From Limnomonas spitsbergensis (Eukaryota; Chlorophyta; Chlorophyceae; Chlamydomonadales): a DNA stretch of 64,000 nt. The notes under the pieces were generated by a model, which saw only the letters and a list, made by a program, of their open reading frames with translations, was not told the DNA's origin and ran no database searches. Both the position numbers and the translations under genes were made by a program. Positions within the stretch are counted from its first letter, which is position 1. Each line of letters opens with the position of its first letter. The stretch spans positions 620,001 through 684,000 of the forward strand of contig JAYJMM010000070.1 in NCBI GenBank assembly GCA_037349105.1. Reading direction: 5' to 3'. Below are positions 45,770-57,600 of the stretch, piece after piece.

Positions 45770-47366
45770 TATAGCGGTTATCGATTATGTTTGCCGATGG
45801 GAGTTTGAAAATTGGTTTTTCAGCAACTCCCATCGGCAAACTTAATCGACAACCGAGGGGAAGGCAAACAAAAAGTTATGCACCCCATCATCTTAAGTTG
45901 TAGAGCTTGACGAGAGCTTTCCATATTTGGTCTTAAAATTGTTTTTGGCCCTGGAGGCTGGGAGATACGGAGGGGCAAAGTGGGGGGGAGGGGGGTAAAA
46001 CAAAAAAAAAGCCTTTTTGGATTTTTTCATTTTTTTTAAACATCAGATTGCGACGATAGCTACACCGTTGCAATCCTACTGTCATTTTGCTACAGATATG
46101 CTTCATAAAAAATTCCACACAGAATACCAGACCCTGCCTGGCATGCAATTTTGGCATGGGGGGGTGCCATGGCTCTGGAACCACATGCACGGCTGTGCGT
46201 ACACCCATTATGGACTCACACGGTGTAGCTGCATTGGTAGTTGCTATGAATTAAGCAATGACTACCTGCTGTGAGCATTGTTTGAAGGTCTTAAAATTCA
46301 CAGACAACCCAGTGGCCCTAAAGATTCGCCAACAGGGGAAAGAGTGCAAGAGAGGAGCTGAGAGGCTGGCCAAGGAGCACTCGACGAAGCGACAGCGCAC
46401 AATCACATCATTATATTCATCTTCTACTCCTGCTACTCCTTCAGCTCTCTTGCTCCGGCTGCTGCTGCTGCTATCGAGCATGCGGCTGCCGTAGAGCCTC
46501 TCGCTCTAGCAACAGCTGCTGGTCCTGCTGGTGAGGCTTCACCCGAGAGCCCGCAGCAGCAGCTCCTATCTTTGGATGTAGCGACCCAAGCGACCCCTGA
46601 TGTTGTGGTGTTGCAAGAGCTTTCCAGCTGCCCCGGCTACGCACCTCCTGTCGGCCGACCCTTCGTCGCAAATTGGCCATTTGCGGCTCACAGGCCCTGC
46701 CATCAGGCCTTGCCTTGTAAGTTCGAGGAGTCTGGCCTGCGGTCTGTGGACTGTGCCGGTTTCCACCAATCCTTGCACCAAAAGACCAGTGGCTTGCACC
46801 ATCTGCAGGAGCATCGCGGGCACCGTCCGCCCTTATGTGTGGAGTTTCACTTCCTAGATCACATGGAGTCAGCCCACCCTGGTCAGGAGCTGACGGAGGC
46901 AGATGTGACGAGATATGTCATCAGCGCTGAGGAGTTTGAGGGGTGGGTGGGCAAGGAGCTCCCCAAGAAGCAGAAGATCAAGCTTCTGAAGGAGCACGTC
47001 AGCACGCTCAAGTTAAATGCTACTTTGCTGCCACTCGTGCGAGAGTCCTCTCGTTTCTGGAACCTCATGGTCTCTAGCGTGGATAGGTAGCTGACAGGTG
47101 GTAGCAAGAGCATTGGTATATTCTTTTGTTTCACCTCTTGACATTTGTGAACCATCTACATTTATCAGCACCATTAGAAGCGCACTGTTGAGCTGATTGA
47201 AATTGATCCCGCTCCATCCCTTAAATTCTGATTTTTGACTGAGAAATGAAGGTTTTACTAGGTTCCGGAGGCGGGGGGGGGGGGGGTAGCCAGGGGGCGT
47301 TTCACATTTTTTTATGATGGGGTCTTTGACTTTTTTTTTGCCCCCCCCTCGTCGACAACCGCTATA
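45770..47366. mobile_element. DNA transposon with short TIRs, degenerate coding content
   Basis: The ends are inverted repeats: TATAGCGGTTATCGA at 45770-45784 and, inverted, TATAGCGGTTGTCGA at 47366-47352. If TA is the target duplication, the element is 45772-47364. Inside, two plus-strand frames look protein-like: 46258-46494 (CEHCLKVLKFTDNPVALKIR, then RQRTITSLYS) and 46572-47090 (ADVTRYVISAEEFEGWVGKE, KLNATLLPLVRESSRFWN). They are in different frames and no transposase catalytic motif is recognised, so the element is decayed or non-autonomous. G, T and C homopolymers lie near 47270-47345. It lies directly upstream of the LRRC57-like start codon and may supply part of its 5' region. Confidence 0.55.
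45776..45854. repeat. perfect-looking hairpin at transposon left end (30-nt arms)
   Basis: Arms 45776-45805 and 45825-45854 match at 28 of 30 positions around a 19-nt loop. Both carry GTTTGCCGATGGGAGTT or its complement. It lies 29-107 bp upstream of the LRRC57-like start codon. Confidence 0.85.
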
Positions 47367-47369
47367 ATA

Positions 47370-48764
47370 AGCTGGTTTTGAATTATATCTGATGGCAGGC
47401 TTGCGGATATTCGCCTGGTTATAGGACTACGCTGGTTTCATGCTTTGTTAGTTTGTTCTCCTGTTAGCGAATGAACATTAAAATAAAACTTTCAGTGACG
47501 GTTCAGCTCTCATGTCAGTTTTTGTCGTTTTTTGACAATTTAGTGACCTCAGTGATGTCAGTTGTTTTATAGATGCGAATGTGGCGCTCCATGCCAGTGT
47601 TCTGCTGGTGTGCACAATTGCACATTTATCCAGGCAAAAACAATTGCCATTCCAGATACAGTTTTTGCTTACATGTGCATGCATGGCCAGGTGCACAATT
47701 GCACATGACTCATGCGACCATACGGTACATGTTTCCTAATTTATGACAATAGCAGCTTGACAGCTGCATGGCTTTCACCTAGGAGTACATCGTTTTCTCA
47801 CAATAGTGCGCCATTATAACTAATATACTTAACTATTTTGGTAAAACTTTTCACCGAACATGAACATTCACACGACTGAGGATCTCTATCAGGAGTAGAT
47901 TTAGCGTGCTTCACTGTTGCTGCAAAGAAGCCACATCACGTCGGCTTGGTTAAGGCGGCATTTAGCATGCCCCATGCATGCCCACCTTGCCTGTCATAGT
48001 TTGGTGATTTCGTCCCGACCAGCCTAGTAGTGTTCGTCAACCCTCAGCCTACATAATGTGGAATGGTGAGCACTAAAACTCTAAAATAAACATCGGGAAG
48101 TATAGGAAGTAAGGGATGTATATGTTCCCCAATCTCCTTTCTGCAACATCCGGCGAACTCGACCCAGTCACTTTTTGCCCGGGTTATGACGGGTTATTAC
48201 CGGTACCTTGGTTGCACAACAAAAAGCAACTGGATACAGCCCTTCGACATTGCGCACATGAAGGACGCATTGGGGAAAATTATAGTCAATATGTTTGACC
48301 GCGGGCGCATGCGTCGTGATATAAACGTCCCGCTACGCGTTACAATTTACAACCCAACAGGAAATCAGTGTACGGCAGCGCGTACTCACGGTACTGCTTA
48401 TACCATCGAGCTTGGTCTGCTTACCTTCCCATAATAGTCACCCTGCATGTGGATGCCAATCTCTGCTGTTGAATCAAATGGCCTTCACGCTGGATTTATG
48501 CCGGGATTTCTTAGCCTTGAAAGAGAATTCGCAGGTATGCGAGAGCCGAGAGTCGTCCTACGTGGTTCCAGACGAACCCAAAACTGCCGAAATGCAATGT
48601 GCAGGGGAGTCTGGCATTTATTAGCTGCTCTTACTAGAAAAATGAATCTGGAGCTGCAAAGCGTGGCTTTGTGGAAGTACGGCAGGGATTTACTCCGAAT
48701 ATCCAAACAACGCAAACACACTCCTGGCCTCGTACTACTCGGCCCCTGAAGCTGCTTCCCACTG
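47370..48764. other. intergenic; one short frame of uncertain status
   Basis: A frame at 48186-48434 (FDIAHMKDALGKIIVNMFDR, DINVPLRVTIYNPTGNQ) looks somewhat protein-like but has no start context, partner exon or homologue I recognise. CAGGTGCACAATTGCACAT-like sequence occurs at about 47608-47627 and 47689-47706. Confidence 0.3.
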
Positions 48765-51700
48765 ATGGACAGCAACACCAAAGCATACAACAAATATCTG
48801 ATGCCTCCGATTGTCCTACAGGGCAAAGAAGACAATCCAGAAAAGCTGCCTGAGGGCGCAGAGCCGCCAGGGACCCCCAGCCGGGAGATTGCATGGCCTC
48901 CAGTGTTGCCAGCCGACGCACATAAGGGCTCACCTTCATCCCGGAAGCCCCCCAGCGCCAGAAAGCCAACGTTGCCCAGGAAGAAGGAGGTGCTAGTGGA
49001 GCAACCAAGGTGAGACAGCTGTGGGCATCAATGCCAGGCCCAAAGATCCGCCTGGCCATGCATCACCGCAGGGGCAAAAACCTGCCCTATGGGAGGAGGG
49101 AGCGACTAAGCGAGCTACTACCATGAAAGTCCAAGCATGCTCATGCAATTCACATCCATGTTTGGAAAATGAAGATAGGGATCTACCAATGCACCCAGTC
49201 ATCGTCATCCAGCCCTTCACCCCACACAGTGACACAGCATCCCATGGCTTGCTTCCTCTTGGCCCAGTGGTGGCTGCCCAGCGGTCTGCCAACAGTGGAC
49301 TCGTGCTGAACAAGAAAGGCACTGCATGGCCAACAGAGCAGTTTAGAGTGTCTGGAAGTTTTGAGCTATAGCAGGCGGAAGCCTTTTGTCCAGGGCAGCG
49401 CCAGATATCCACGTTACAGATTTCCAGAGCACAGCCTGGAAATCTGACGCATGAACATCCCCGCATCTGGTCTTCGTACTGTTTGTGACAGAGAGCACGA
49501 CCCGGTCTCCGTAGCAGGAGGATGCCAAGAGTGCGGCCCTCGCGGTGTCATTGCAGTGCATGGGTAGTGCATGGGTAGTGCATGGGTAGAGCATGGGTAG
49601 TGTATGGGTAGAGCATGCATGGCGTCTTGTCTGTGTCGATTTGCGAGATGGGGATCTGTGGCAGGTACCTCTCCGTAAGGTCGGACATATTAGTTGGACT
49701 ACCGGTAACCAGGCTGCAGGTGACCTGCGGTAAGGTATTATATTTTTTCCGTCAGCTGTCATTTCAGTTTTTCAGTTACCAGGCATCTGTCCCATGCGCT
49801 GTTGTACAAGCGCATGGCTGACATGCTACCACGGCAGCCCGCTTTGCATGAGTTGGGCAGTTTGTCATCCCATCCTGCCATGCTTGCCCCTTCGCTGGGT
49901 TTTAGGGTTGAAGCAACTCTTTGTCGACAGCGCACAAACTGTTCACACCCTTTGCTTGCAGCCGGCCTGCTAGCGGCCTGGCCACCTCTGCCCTCATCAA
50001 GGGCGCTGCGGAGGCCAATATTGAGCTACCAGACCACAAGGTGCCCATGGTGCCCGGAAAATCCCCACGATTATGGGATGGTGAGTGGAGGGAGCACGCA
50101 TAACGGGGCATAATATGGCTAGCGGGGGGCAGCATGGCTGAGGGGGGGAGTATGGCTTACGGGGACAACCAATCACTGGTAGGGACTTGCTGTGGGGTAG
50201 AGGCGCCGTAGTGGATTTGTTCAGCTCAAGGTTTCTCTGTACCTCCAGTCCGCTCTGCCCGGCCCTTCCAAGTTTGGACGGGGGGTAATTTGAATTGCAT
50301 TATTGGACTTTGAAGACTGTCTCCCTGGCATTCCCTGACGAAAATTTGTAAGCTAGGGGGATGATCCCAGTCCTGAATCCTACAGGCAAGCTGTCACTAC
50401 CGGTATTGGGAGGACTGAGCCCCAGGCATTCTTCACGTTCTATACTTCAAATGTCTGCTACCAAGAGACTTCCCACTCTAGATCGTCTTCCCGCTCTAGA
50501 TCAACTTCATGTAATAGACCAGCTTCCCCCTCGACATACTCTTTCTGTTCTAGATTATCTTTCTGCTTCATATCACTCCCCTCCTTAAAATACTCTTTCT
50601 GCTGTAGATAATCTTTCAGCTGCATATCATCTTCCCCTGGCTGATAGTAGCCCCGTACAACCTCCCTGTTGTTTCACTCCCTCCTGCAGTGGAGGCCCCT
50701 CTGCCAAGCATCCAGACCCAAGCTGGCCGTGAGTACTTAATGCAGACGCCTGCGTTTGTTATTGGAGGGCACCTGATGGCCCGGCGAGAGCCCCTGAGTG
50801 TGTACCAACAGATCGACGAGCTGAAGGGCAAGCTGAAAGCAGCGGATAGGCATCAGGTAGGGCGAGCGCTGTTTGTCTTGGGGTGTTTCAGCTACAGTTA
50901 AGCTACAGTCTGGCCTATGGCCGTGGGAGCCTGGTGCAGGAAGTCCTGACGGTCGGTCTGCCGGTTTTTGGCCAGTGAAGGTTTGGTCCCCTTTGAACCA
51001 TTTGATTGCTGTCCAGCGGCCAGCCAAGGGTGGTCTGGTTCACACTTCAATCATTATTGGGTGTGGGGGAGGTGTGTAGAGAAGGATGGAGAGGTGGTGG
51101 TAAGAAGGACGGACAGAGGAAGAAATCGCTGTTAGGGATATAAGAATGATGGTTTCATTCAGGGAAATTGAACAGCACGCCCTCGGATTCTTTTGTTTTC
51201 TTCATGTTGGCAACAGGTTTGGGGTGGAGTTAAGGAGTGTTGGAATGTGGGGTGCAAGAGGACGATGCGTACGATGGGGGGAAGCTCCCTATCATTAATA
51301 TTCATGAACACCCGAGACCCGCCTTGCCGTTTTCATGCCTTTGACCTGCATTGGCCCTGCTTCCTTGCTGCAGAGATCTGTTATTGCTGAAAAGGTCTCT
51401 GTGCAGGATGATCTCCGGAGAACGCTGTCGGCTCTAAGCACAGCAACAGAGGAGAACAAGAACCTCAAGTGAGGGTTTGGTATTTGAATAGCAAGAAAGG
51501 AGGGCATGGTGACATACTTCGAACGTATAGAACAAGAATTTTAAGTGACTAAGTGAGGGCCCTGTAGCAGAAGTGCGGAAAAGGAGTACTATGATCTCAA
51601 ATGAGGGCAAGGTAACAGAACTACGGCAATAAATAATACAAACATTGTAAAGTGCGGATTTGGAAGAAGAATTGCAGCAATGGAGAATCAACATGTCCAG

Positions 51701-53191
51701 TGAGGGGACATGAGAGACGAAACGTGTCCCACCATGGGGAAATGTTGACTGGGTGTTTCATTGGGCAGGTTCCATGTGACTCGTAGGATTGTATGCCCCT
51801 GACACACGTACCCCATGCACATGCTTCTAATTATCCCTCCCTTAACATCAGGCACGCTATTGCGCATGTTTCACATGATTCCTCATGCTTGCAGTAATGC
51901 AATGACCTCTCCCTATGTTCTATGTAGGTCCATTGACCTCTCCCTTTGTATCTTGTAGGTCCATGTGTGATCAGCTGACAGACCAGGTGCTCAACATGCA
52001 GAGGTGTTCAAGAGATAGCAGGACAGCCGCACAGGTATGGGTTGGGGAGGTGAAGAGGGAGACGGAAACTTGAGGAGGGGAGAGAAAGCGGGGCAGCCGC
52101 ACATGTATGAGCGGGGAGGTGAGCGGTGAGGAGGAAAAAGTGATGAAGGGGAGACAGCAGGACAGCCGCTCCGGTTTGAGTTGGAGAGATGTAGGGGGGG
52201 AGGAAGAAGTGGGGAGAGGAGAGACAGCAGGACAGCCGCTCAGGTTTGAGTTGAAGAGGTGAAGGGGGAGGAGGAAGATGTGGGGAGAGGAGAGACAGCA
52301 GGACAACCGCTCCGGTTTGAATTGAAGAGGTGAAGGGGAGGAGGAAGATGTGGGGATAGGAGAGACAGCAGGAGTGCAGGACAGCCGCTCCGGTTTGAGT
52401 TGAAGAGGTGAAGGGGGGGAGCAAGAAGTGGTGAGAGGAGAGACAGCAGGACAACCGCTCCGGTTTGAATTGAAGAGGTGAAGGGGAGGAGGAAGATGTG
52501 GGGATAGGAGAGACAGCAGGAGTGCAGGACAGCCGCTCCGGTTTGAGTTGAAGAGGTGAAGGGGGGGAGCAAGAAGTGGTGAGAGGAGAGACAGCAGGAC
52601 AACCGCTCCGGTTTGAGTTGAAGAGGTGAAGGGGGAGGAGTAAGAAGTGGTGAGAGGAGAGACAGCAGGACAGCCGCACAGGTATGTGTGGGTAGGTGAA
52701 GGGGAGGAGGGAAAGGTGAGGGGGGGGATAGATAGCAAGACAGTCCCTCAGGCATGAGGGGGAGGTGAAGGTGTCGTGCACTGGCTCCTGCTGCCTGCAT
52801 GCAGATAGGACTCACGTTTTGATTATACGAGTGGGATTTGAATCACGGCGACACAACGCATAACACAGACCCTAAACCCTAAACCCTTACCCCATAAACT
52901 TCTTGCATGCATGCCATGCTGCTCGCTGTGAACCGAGTCCCAAGCTTCCGTCCCATGCGCGTAATGGAATTTTCATCTGAATTAGCTGGACCCCTTGAAA
53001 CAAAACCAAAACCTCACCAGTTATAACCTTGCACCCCCTATCCGTAGCTTTCACCAAATGGCGCAAAGAACAATTCGGAGCAGGCCGTGCAGCAGAGAAT
53101 GCGGTGGCTGGAGCATGAGCTGGAGCAGGCCCGAAGAGAAGCTGACAGGTCCAGACTCAGACTCAACCAGGCGGGAATCATGCACAGCTGA
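48765..53191 (+). CDS. unrecognised protein with coiled-coil C-terminus, six exons (281 aa)
   Basis: Exons: 48765-49009, 49962-50080, 50690-50856, 51374-51468, 51959-52034, 53048-53191 (TGA). Phases match at every junction (2, 1, 0, 2, 0). The N-terminal third is Pro/Ser/Lys-rich and probably disordered (PPSARKPTLPRKKEV). The middle has REYLMQTPAFVIGGHLMARR, then SVYQQIDELKGKLKAADRHQ and RRTLSALSTATEENKNLKSM; the end is RMRWLEHELEQARREADRSR. Heptad-like Leu spacing suggests coiled coil from the middle to the C-terminus. I recognise no family. The start is the first ATG of the opening exon; an upstream exon cannot be excluded. The intron after 52034 is a large array of copies of the exon-5 end, and the region after the stop repeats the last coding segment. 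The 3' end could be alternatively spliced at ACAG/GTCC near 53150. Confidence 0.7.
49228..49295 (+). repeat. dispersed repeat, family D fragment
   Basis: Contains CTCTTGGCCCAGTGGTGGCT then GCCCAGCGGTCTGCCAAC. Confidence 0.6.
50450..50640 (+). repeat. degenerate 22-23-bp repeat in intron
   Basis: Units resemble CTTCCCGCTCTAGATCAACT and CTTTCTGTTCTAGATTATCT, eight or so copies with indels. Confidence 0.7.
50888..51045 (+). repeat. dispersed repeat, family D copy
   Basis: Contains TCTGGCCTATGGCCGTGGGA, AAGGTTTGGTCCCCTTTGAA and GTCCAGCGGCCAGCCAAGGG. It lies in an intron of the coiled-coil gene. Confidence 0.65.
51908..51958 (+). repeat. duplicated 3' splice site before exon 5
   Basis: CTCTCCCTATGTTCTATGTAG/GTCCATTGAC is followed 31 bp later by CTCTCCCTTTGTATCTTGTAG/GTCCATGTG. 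Only the second continues the reading frame sensibly. Confidence 0.8.
52035..52690 (+). repeat. array of copies of exon-5 end with donor (62-75-bp units)
   Basis: Eight or so tandem units contain GACAGCAGGACAGCCGCTCC followed by GGTTTGAGTTGAAGAGGTGA. They derive from the exon-5 end AGCAGGACAGCCGCACAG/GTATGGG. Most copies keep the GT. Two units are larger because of an extra GAGTGCAGGACAGC piece. Long minus-strand frames over this stretch (up to 257 codons) are repeat artefacts. Confidence 0.85.
52866..52890 (+). repeat. short telomere-like tract
   Basis: ACCCTAAACCCTAAACCCTT, about three units of the TTTAGGG-type telomere repeat on the reverse strand. Confidence 0.7.
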
Positions 53192-53365
53192 TGAAGTGAT
53201 GAGACATGAGGGCTTGCATCAGCCAGACGGGTATCCTGCACAGCTGATGAGATATGAGGGCCTGCCTCGGCCTGGCAGGCATCTCAAGGACCTGGTTACA
53301 CCAGGCAGGCGTCATGCGCAGCTTAGATTGAAGGCCTGCCTGCCCCAGGCAGGCATCTACTGACA
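53165..53365 (+). repeat. tandem copies of the coiled-coil gene's stop region
   Basis: CAGGCGGGAATCATGCACAG then CTGATGA (last codons and stop) is repeated as CAGACGGGTATCCTGCACAG then CTGATGA, and further diverged copies follow to about 53355 (period about 50-60 bp). Confidence 0.75.
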
Positions 53366-53635
53366 AGACATGAGGGCCTCAACCAGGAGTACTGAGACTT
53401 TCACATGGTTCCGTCAACAGCGCGACTACCGCACGCTTGTCATCATTGAAGCCTGAATCTGGCACGTTGGCTGGCCTCAGGGACACTCGATGATGCAAAG
53501 CATGGAGACGAGGTGCATGCCTCATAGAGGCGTAGCTTGGAGATGAGCTCTGTGGATGGTAGCGCGCTGCTGCTGCAATTCAGTCGCATCTTGCCCTGAG
53601 GCCTGGGGGGCGGGTGCATCAAGCCTTGCTCGGCT

Positions 53636-53712
53636 GTTGACACCGCCCGTAGGCCGAGTAAGGTTTGGTCCCCATGGGCCCAGTGGTGGCCAACCAGCAG
53701 CCTGCCAAGGGA
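53636..53712 (+). repeat. dispersed repeat, family D copy
   Basis: Contains AAGGTTTGGTCCCCATGGGC then CCAGTGGTGGCCAACCAGCA. Confidence 0.7.
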
Positions 53713-53719
53713 GGCAAAG

Positions 53720-54600
53720 GTGTAGCGTCATGTACTAGAAAAAATAGTGGATCGTACAGATGTCCTGGTGGCAAAAGGCCCGAGGGATAAGACCATCCTG
53801 ACACACAAGGACGGTGCGGAATTTGAAATAACTTATTTTTGATTTTGCAGTGGGTGAACGATATGGTACCGCCAGGGCCTCAGGGATTTCCCAGTTGTTA
53901 CCAAGGGGTACCCTCCACAGTATGTCCGAAGGTCAGTTTGAGACCTGAATGTGATTGGGGCTCTGCTGGCATGTTCAAGTTTTGCTCTTACAAGGCTGGC
54001 GGAACCCCTTTTGGATAGGAGAGAACCCTGAATACCAGTATACGGAAACAAATATTTTGTGTGATGACGAGTGTCCTGTCTTTTATCAGATGGATCCTGC
54101 AAGGGCGAGGACTTACATAATAGTCGAAGCTTCTCTGGGGCATGTGTCTGACCGAGTTGTCTATGGCCTGAAAGACTAGCAAGGTTGACATTTAGTGGTA
54201 CGGTAATAGGTGTCGGGGCCCATGGCATGATATTTCGAAACTTAATTTTCTTCCCTAAGCTACCTGGTCAGCTGCTGGCAGGTGCTGGCACCCAGCTTGG
54301 TGCGGGAATACATTACGTGTGCAGTAAATGTATATCTGTATATGGCATTGGCGGGACTGGTTTGTTTCCGTCTTATCATTGCATTCATCTTTGAAGACCC
54401 TTGGAGGCCATTGTATGAGGCAAGGGATCTACCCGCCTGACGATGGGTGTCAGATTGACATGAGGCAGCAGTCTGAGGCTTTATTTGAGTGGTGGCTGTT
54501 TTGTGGTTGTGATTGAATGGCCAGTCAGTGAGTGTGAAAGATCATCCTGGATTCGTTCCCGGGTCGCGCAATCACGATTTAAAATCCTCGTAAGATAACG
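53720..54600. other. intergenic upstream of peroxiredoxin gene
   Basis: No supported coding feature. Short frames on both strands (53833-54228) overlap each other and lack splice support. Confidence 0.4.
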
Positions 54601-57600
54601 ATGGCCCCCAAACGGAAAGCAGCTACCGAGTCTGTTCCAGAGGCTGAGGCCGAGAATAAAAAGGCGAAGTCGAAGTCCGGACTCGAGGTTGGGGACGACT
54701 TCCCAAACTTGGGCCCCATCGAGACAGAGGAATCCACAGACTCCGACAAAAAGACTGTCGATCTCACGGTATAGCGATTCGGGCGGTATCCTGGCAATAG
54801 GAAATCGGGGACCCCATTACGGATCTCATGTCAACAACTTGCAATGACAGAGAACCCATGATCCCCATGGCATGGCCTATTTTTGCTTACAAATTTGAAG
54901 TCAGCTTGAATCATTCAGATCCCATCCCTGGTCTCCTAGGCCCTCCTGAAGAGCAAGGGCGTCATCTTGTTCTTCTACCCGAGAGCCAACACCCCTGGCT
55001 GTACTACACAAGCATGCGGGCTGCGGAACAACTATGAGAAAATTACGGCCGCGGGCTATGAGCTCTTTGGCATGTCAGCAGATAAACCTAAGTCTCAAGC
55101 AAACTGGAAGGTGGGGCAGCAGTCACAGACAGGCGCTGATGGTGACCCTGGCTGGCACTGATGGCATTCAGCCATGCATTCAGCCATGCATGGAGCCATG
55201 CAGATTTTTTCGGTTCTCAGTTGTTACAGTTGGCTCTGCCTGAATCCCGGTTGACTGCATAGGTTACGCTGTCACAACTGGAACAAAAAAGCAATGCATA
55301 TACGGTAGACAACAGGTGGACATGTGGGGCGGGTAGTTGTAAGTGCTATGCATGGATAGGTACAAATGCCCTGCTGCTGGAATACCCTCATTGACTGGTT
55401 CATCTCTTGGCATGCAGGACAAGAACAAGTTTCCCTACCACCTCCTTTGCGACCCCTCCTTCGAGGTGGGTCAAAAGCTGCATCCCCACCCCACACCCTG
55501 AGGGAGAAGGTGGCACAACAGGCGCGGCCATTTCTTAAGTTGGTAATGACGAATAGGCGCTTCTCTGATTTAGTCACCAGGTTCTATCTGTAACTGTGTG
55601 CTTTGGTGCAGGCTGGTGGGATCATTAGCTGATCCCCCTACTATGCCGATTTGCTGGGTGCACATTCTGGAGCTCCTGGTACAGCAGCTATACGAAATAT
55701 TTCCCACTGTTATGTGCTGGTATGCCTCCATGAAAACTCGTTGTGGGGGTCGGGGTGTGGGATTGGTGTGGGGGCGACAGACACGATAGATTTAAGAATA
55801 ATAAGCATCTGCGCTTCATTTTTACGCTGAAAAAGTTGATAAAATCATAAAACCAAGAGGTTGTTATGATGATTGAACATAAGTATAAGCAGATCGGTAT
55901 TCGGTCTGTAAAAAGGCCTCCAGTTTGCTTGCGATGAAATCAGGGATGAAACTAAGAGGGCTAAATTAATATCAGTGACTGAAATGTGTTAAATGTTTTG
56001 AAGTATTTGTTGAACATAGTTTTCATCATCATCATCATCCGAAGATGTATATTTTCCACCTCATATTTTGACTGCCGCGCATGACTGCACAGCTGTTGAA
56101 GAAGCTTGGCGTGGCCAAAGGCGGCACGTCGGTGAACCGGTCGCACATCATCGTCAACAAGGGTGGAAAGGTGAGGTGTCGCTTTACACTTAAATTCAAA
56201 ACCAGGAATCCATCAATTGCTAGTCCTGGACAAAGCTGCAGGTGTCAGAGGCGCCTTTTTAAGACCTGCAACGAACGGAAGAATCATGGATGGGGAAGAA
56301 ACACGACTTTATCAAGTCTGCATGATATGAATATATGATGCACATAGAAGCCAGGCTTTGAGAAAGATTTGATAGATATCGCAGGCCCAGGGCTTGGGCA
56401 GGGTTAACCAGCTTATGAACAGGCCTGATGGCAGGCCTACGGGATTTATCTGTGAGAATCATCTTTCAGATTTATCGTAATTAAAAATGGTTGTTTGTTG
56501 TTGCATAAACCAATGGCAACCTGTTTAGAAAGGAGCCTCGGTGCCCGTGATGGGCTTCTGTCATAGAAGCCTTAAACCCCTCTCCCCTCCATCCCGGTGA
56601 CCAACATTGATAGTCTGACACCTGATGAGATGATCCCACCCTATGTTGCTCATTAGGTGGCAGCTGTCGAGTACGGGATCTCTCCCAAACTGAGCATCGA
56701 AAAGGTTGCGGCCTTCGCGGAGGCATCTACAAAGGCACCCAAGGGGAAAGCTAGTGCAGCTGCTGCCAAGGAGGCGAAGGCTGAGGCCAATGGCAAGGAC
56801 AAGGCCGAGACCAAGGAGAAACCTGCTGCAACTTCTATTAAGGAGGCCAAGGTCGTAATCAAGGGCAAGGGCAAAGGCAAGGCTGAGACCAAGGCGGAAC
56901 CTGTTTCAGCGTCTGCCAAGGAAGCGAAGGACGTGACCAAGGGAAAGGAGACGGCTGACAGCGAGGGCTTGGCTGAGGCTGAGGCCAAGAGCACGGCAGA
57001 GGCGGAGGCAGCGGGCAAGGGCGTGGCTGGGGCCAAGGCTGATGGAGAGGGCGAGGGCCTGGCTGAGGACATGGCTGAAGGCGAGGGAGAGATGGAAGGC
57101 ATGAAGCCCAGGTTGAAGTCTGGGCTCGAGGTTGGGGACGACTTCCCAAACTTGGGCCCCATCGAGACCGAGGAATCCACAGAATCCAACAAGAAGACCG
57201 TCGATCTCACGGTAGACTGGGTCAAGGGCTTCACTGCTGCAGGGGAATCCAGCCTGAAGCAACCAAGGGACCAAACATAAAAAACTATGCAAAAGCGCTA
57301 CGCTACGCCCCATCTTGCACGAAATTTCGAATACAAGCCCATGAGCGAGCCCGACTGCAATATTTTTCGGCCGCGACAACTACAAACCTTGCACCTGGAT
57401 TGACCCATTTTCCCCCTCGAACTGCGCTCGTTGTTGATCTCCAGGAGCTTCTGAAGAGCAAAGGCGTCATCTTGTTCTTCTACCCAAAAGCAAACACCCC
57501 TGGCTGTACCACACAAGCATGCGGGCTGCGGGACAACTATGAGGGGATCACCGCTGCAGGCTATGAGCTGTTTGGCATGTCAGCAGATAAACCCAAGTCG

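Noticed and set aside
47608..47706. Repeated CAGGTGCACAATTGCACAT-like palindrome
   Set aside because: Two short copies only; no operator, att site or element boundary could be argued from them.
51971..52815. Minus-strand frames of 255, 257 and 191 codons, Pro/Ser/Leu-rich
   Set aside because: All are translations of the tandem exon-5-edge array in different frames; they disagree with the spliced plus-strand gene.
56653..57234. Minus-strand frame of 193 codons, Ser/Ala/Pro-rich
   Set aside because: It is the antisense shadow of the Lys/Ala/Glu-rich linker exon of the peroxiredoxin gene.
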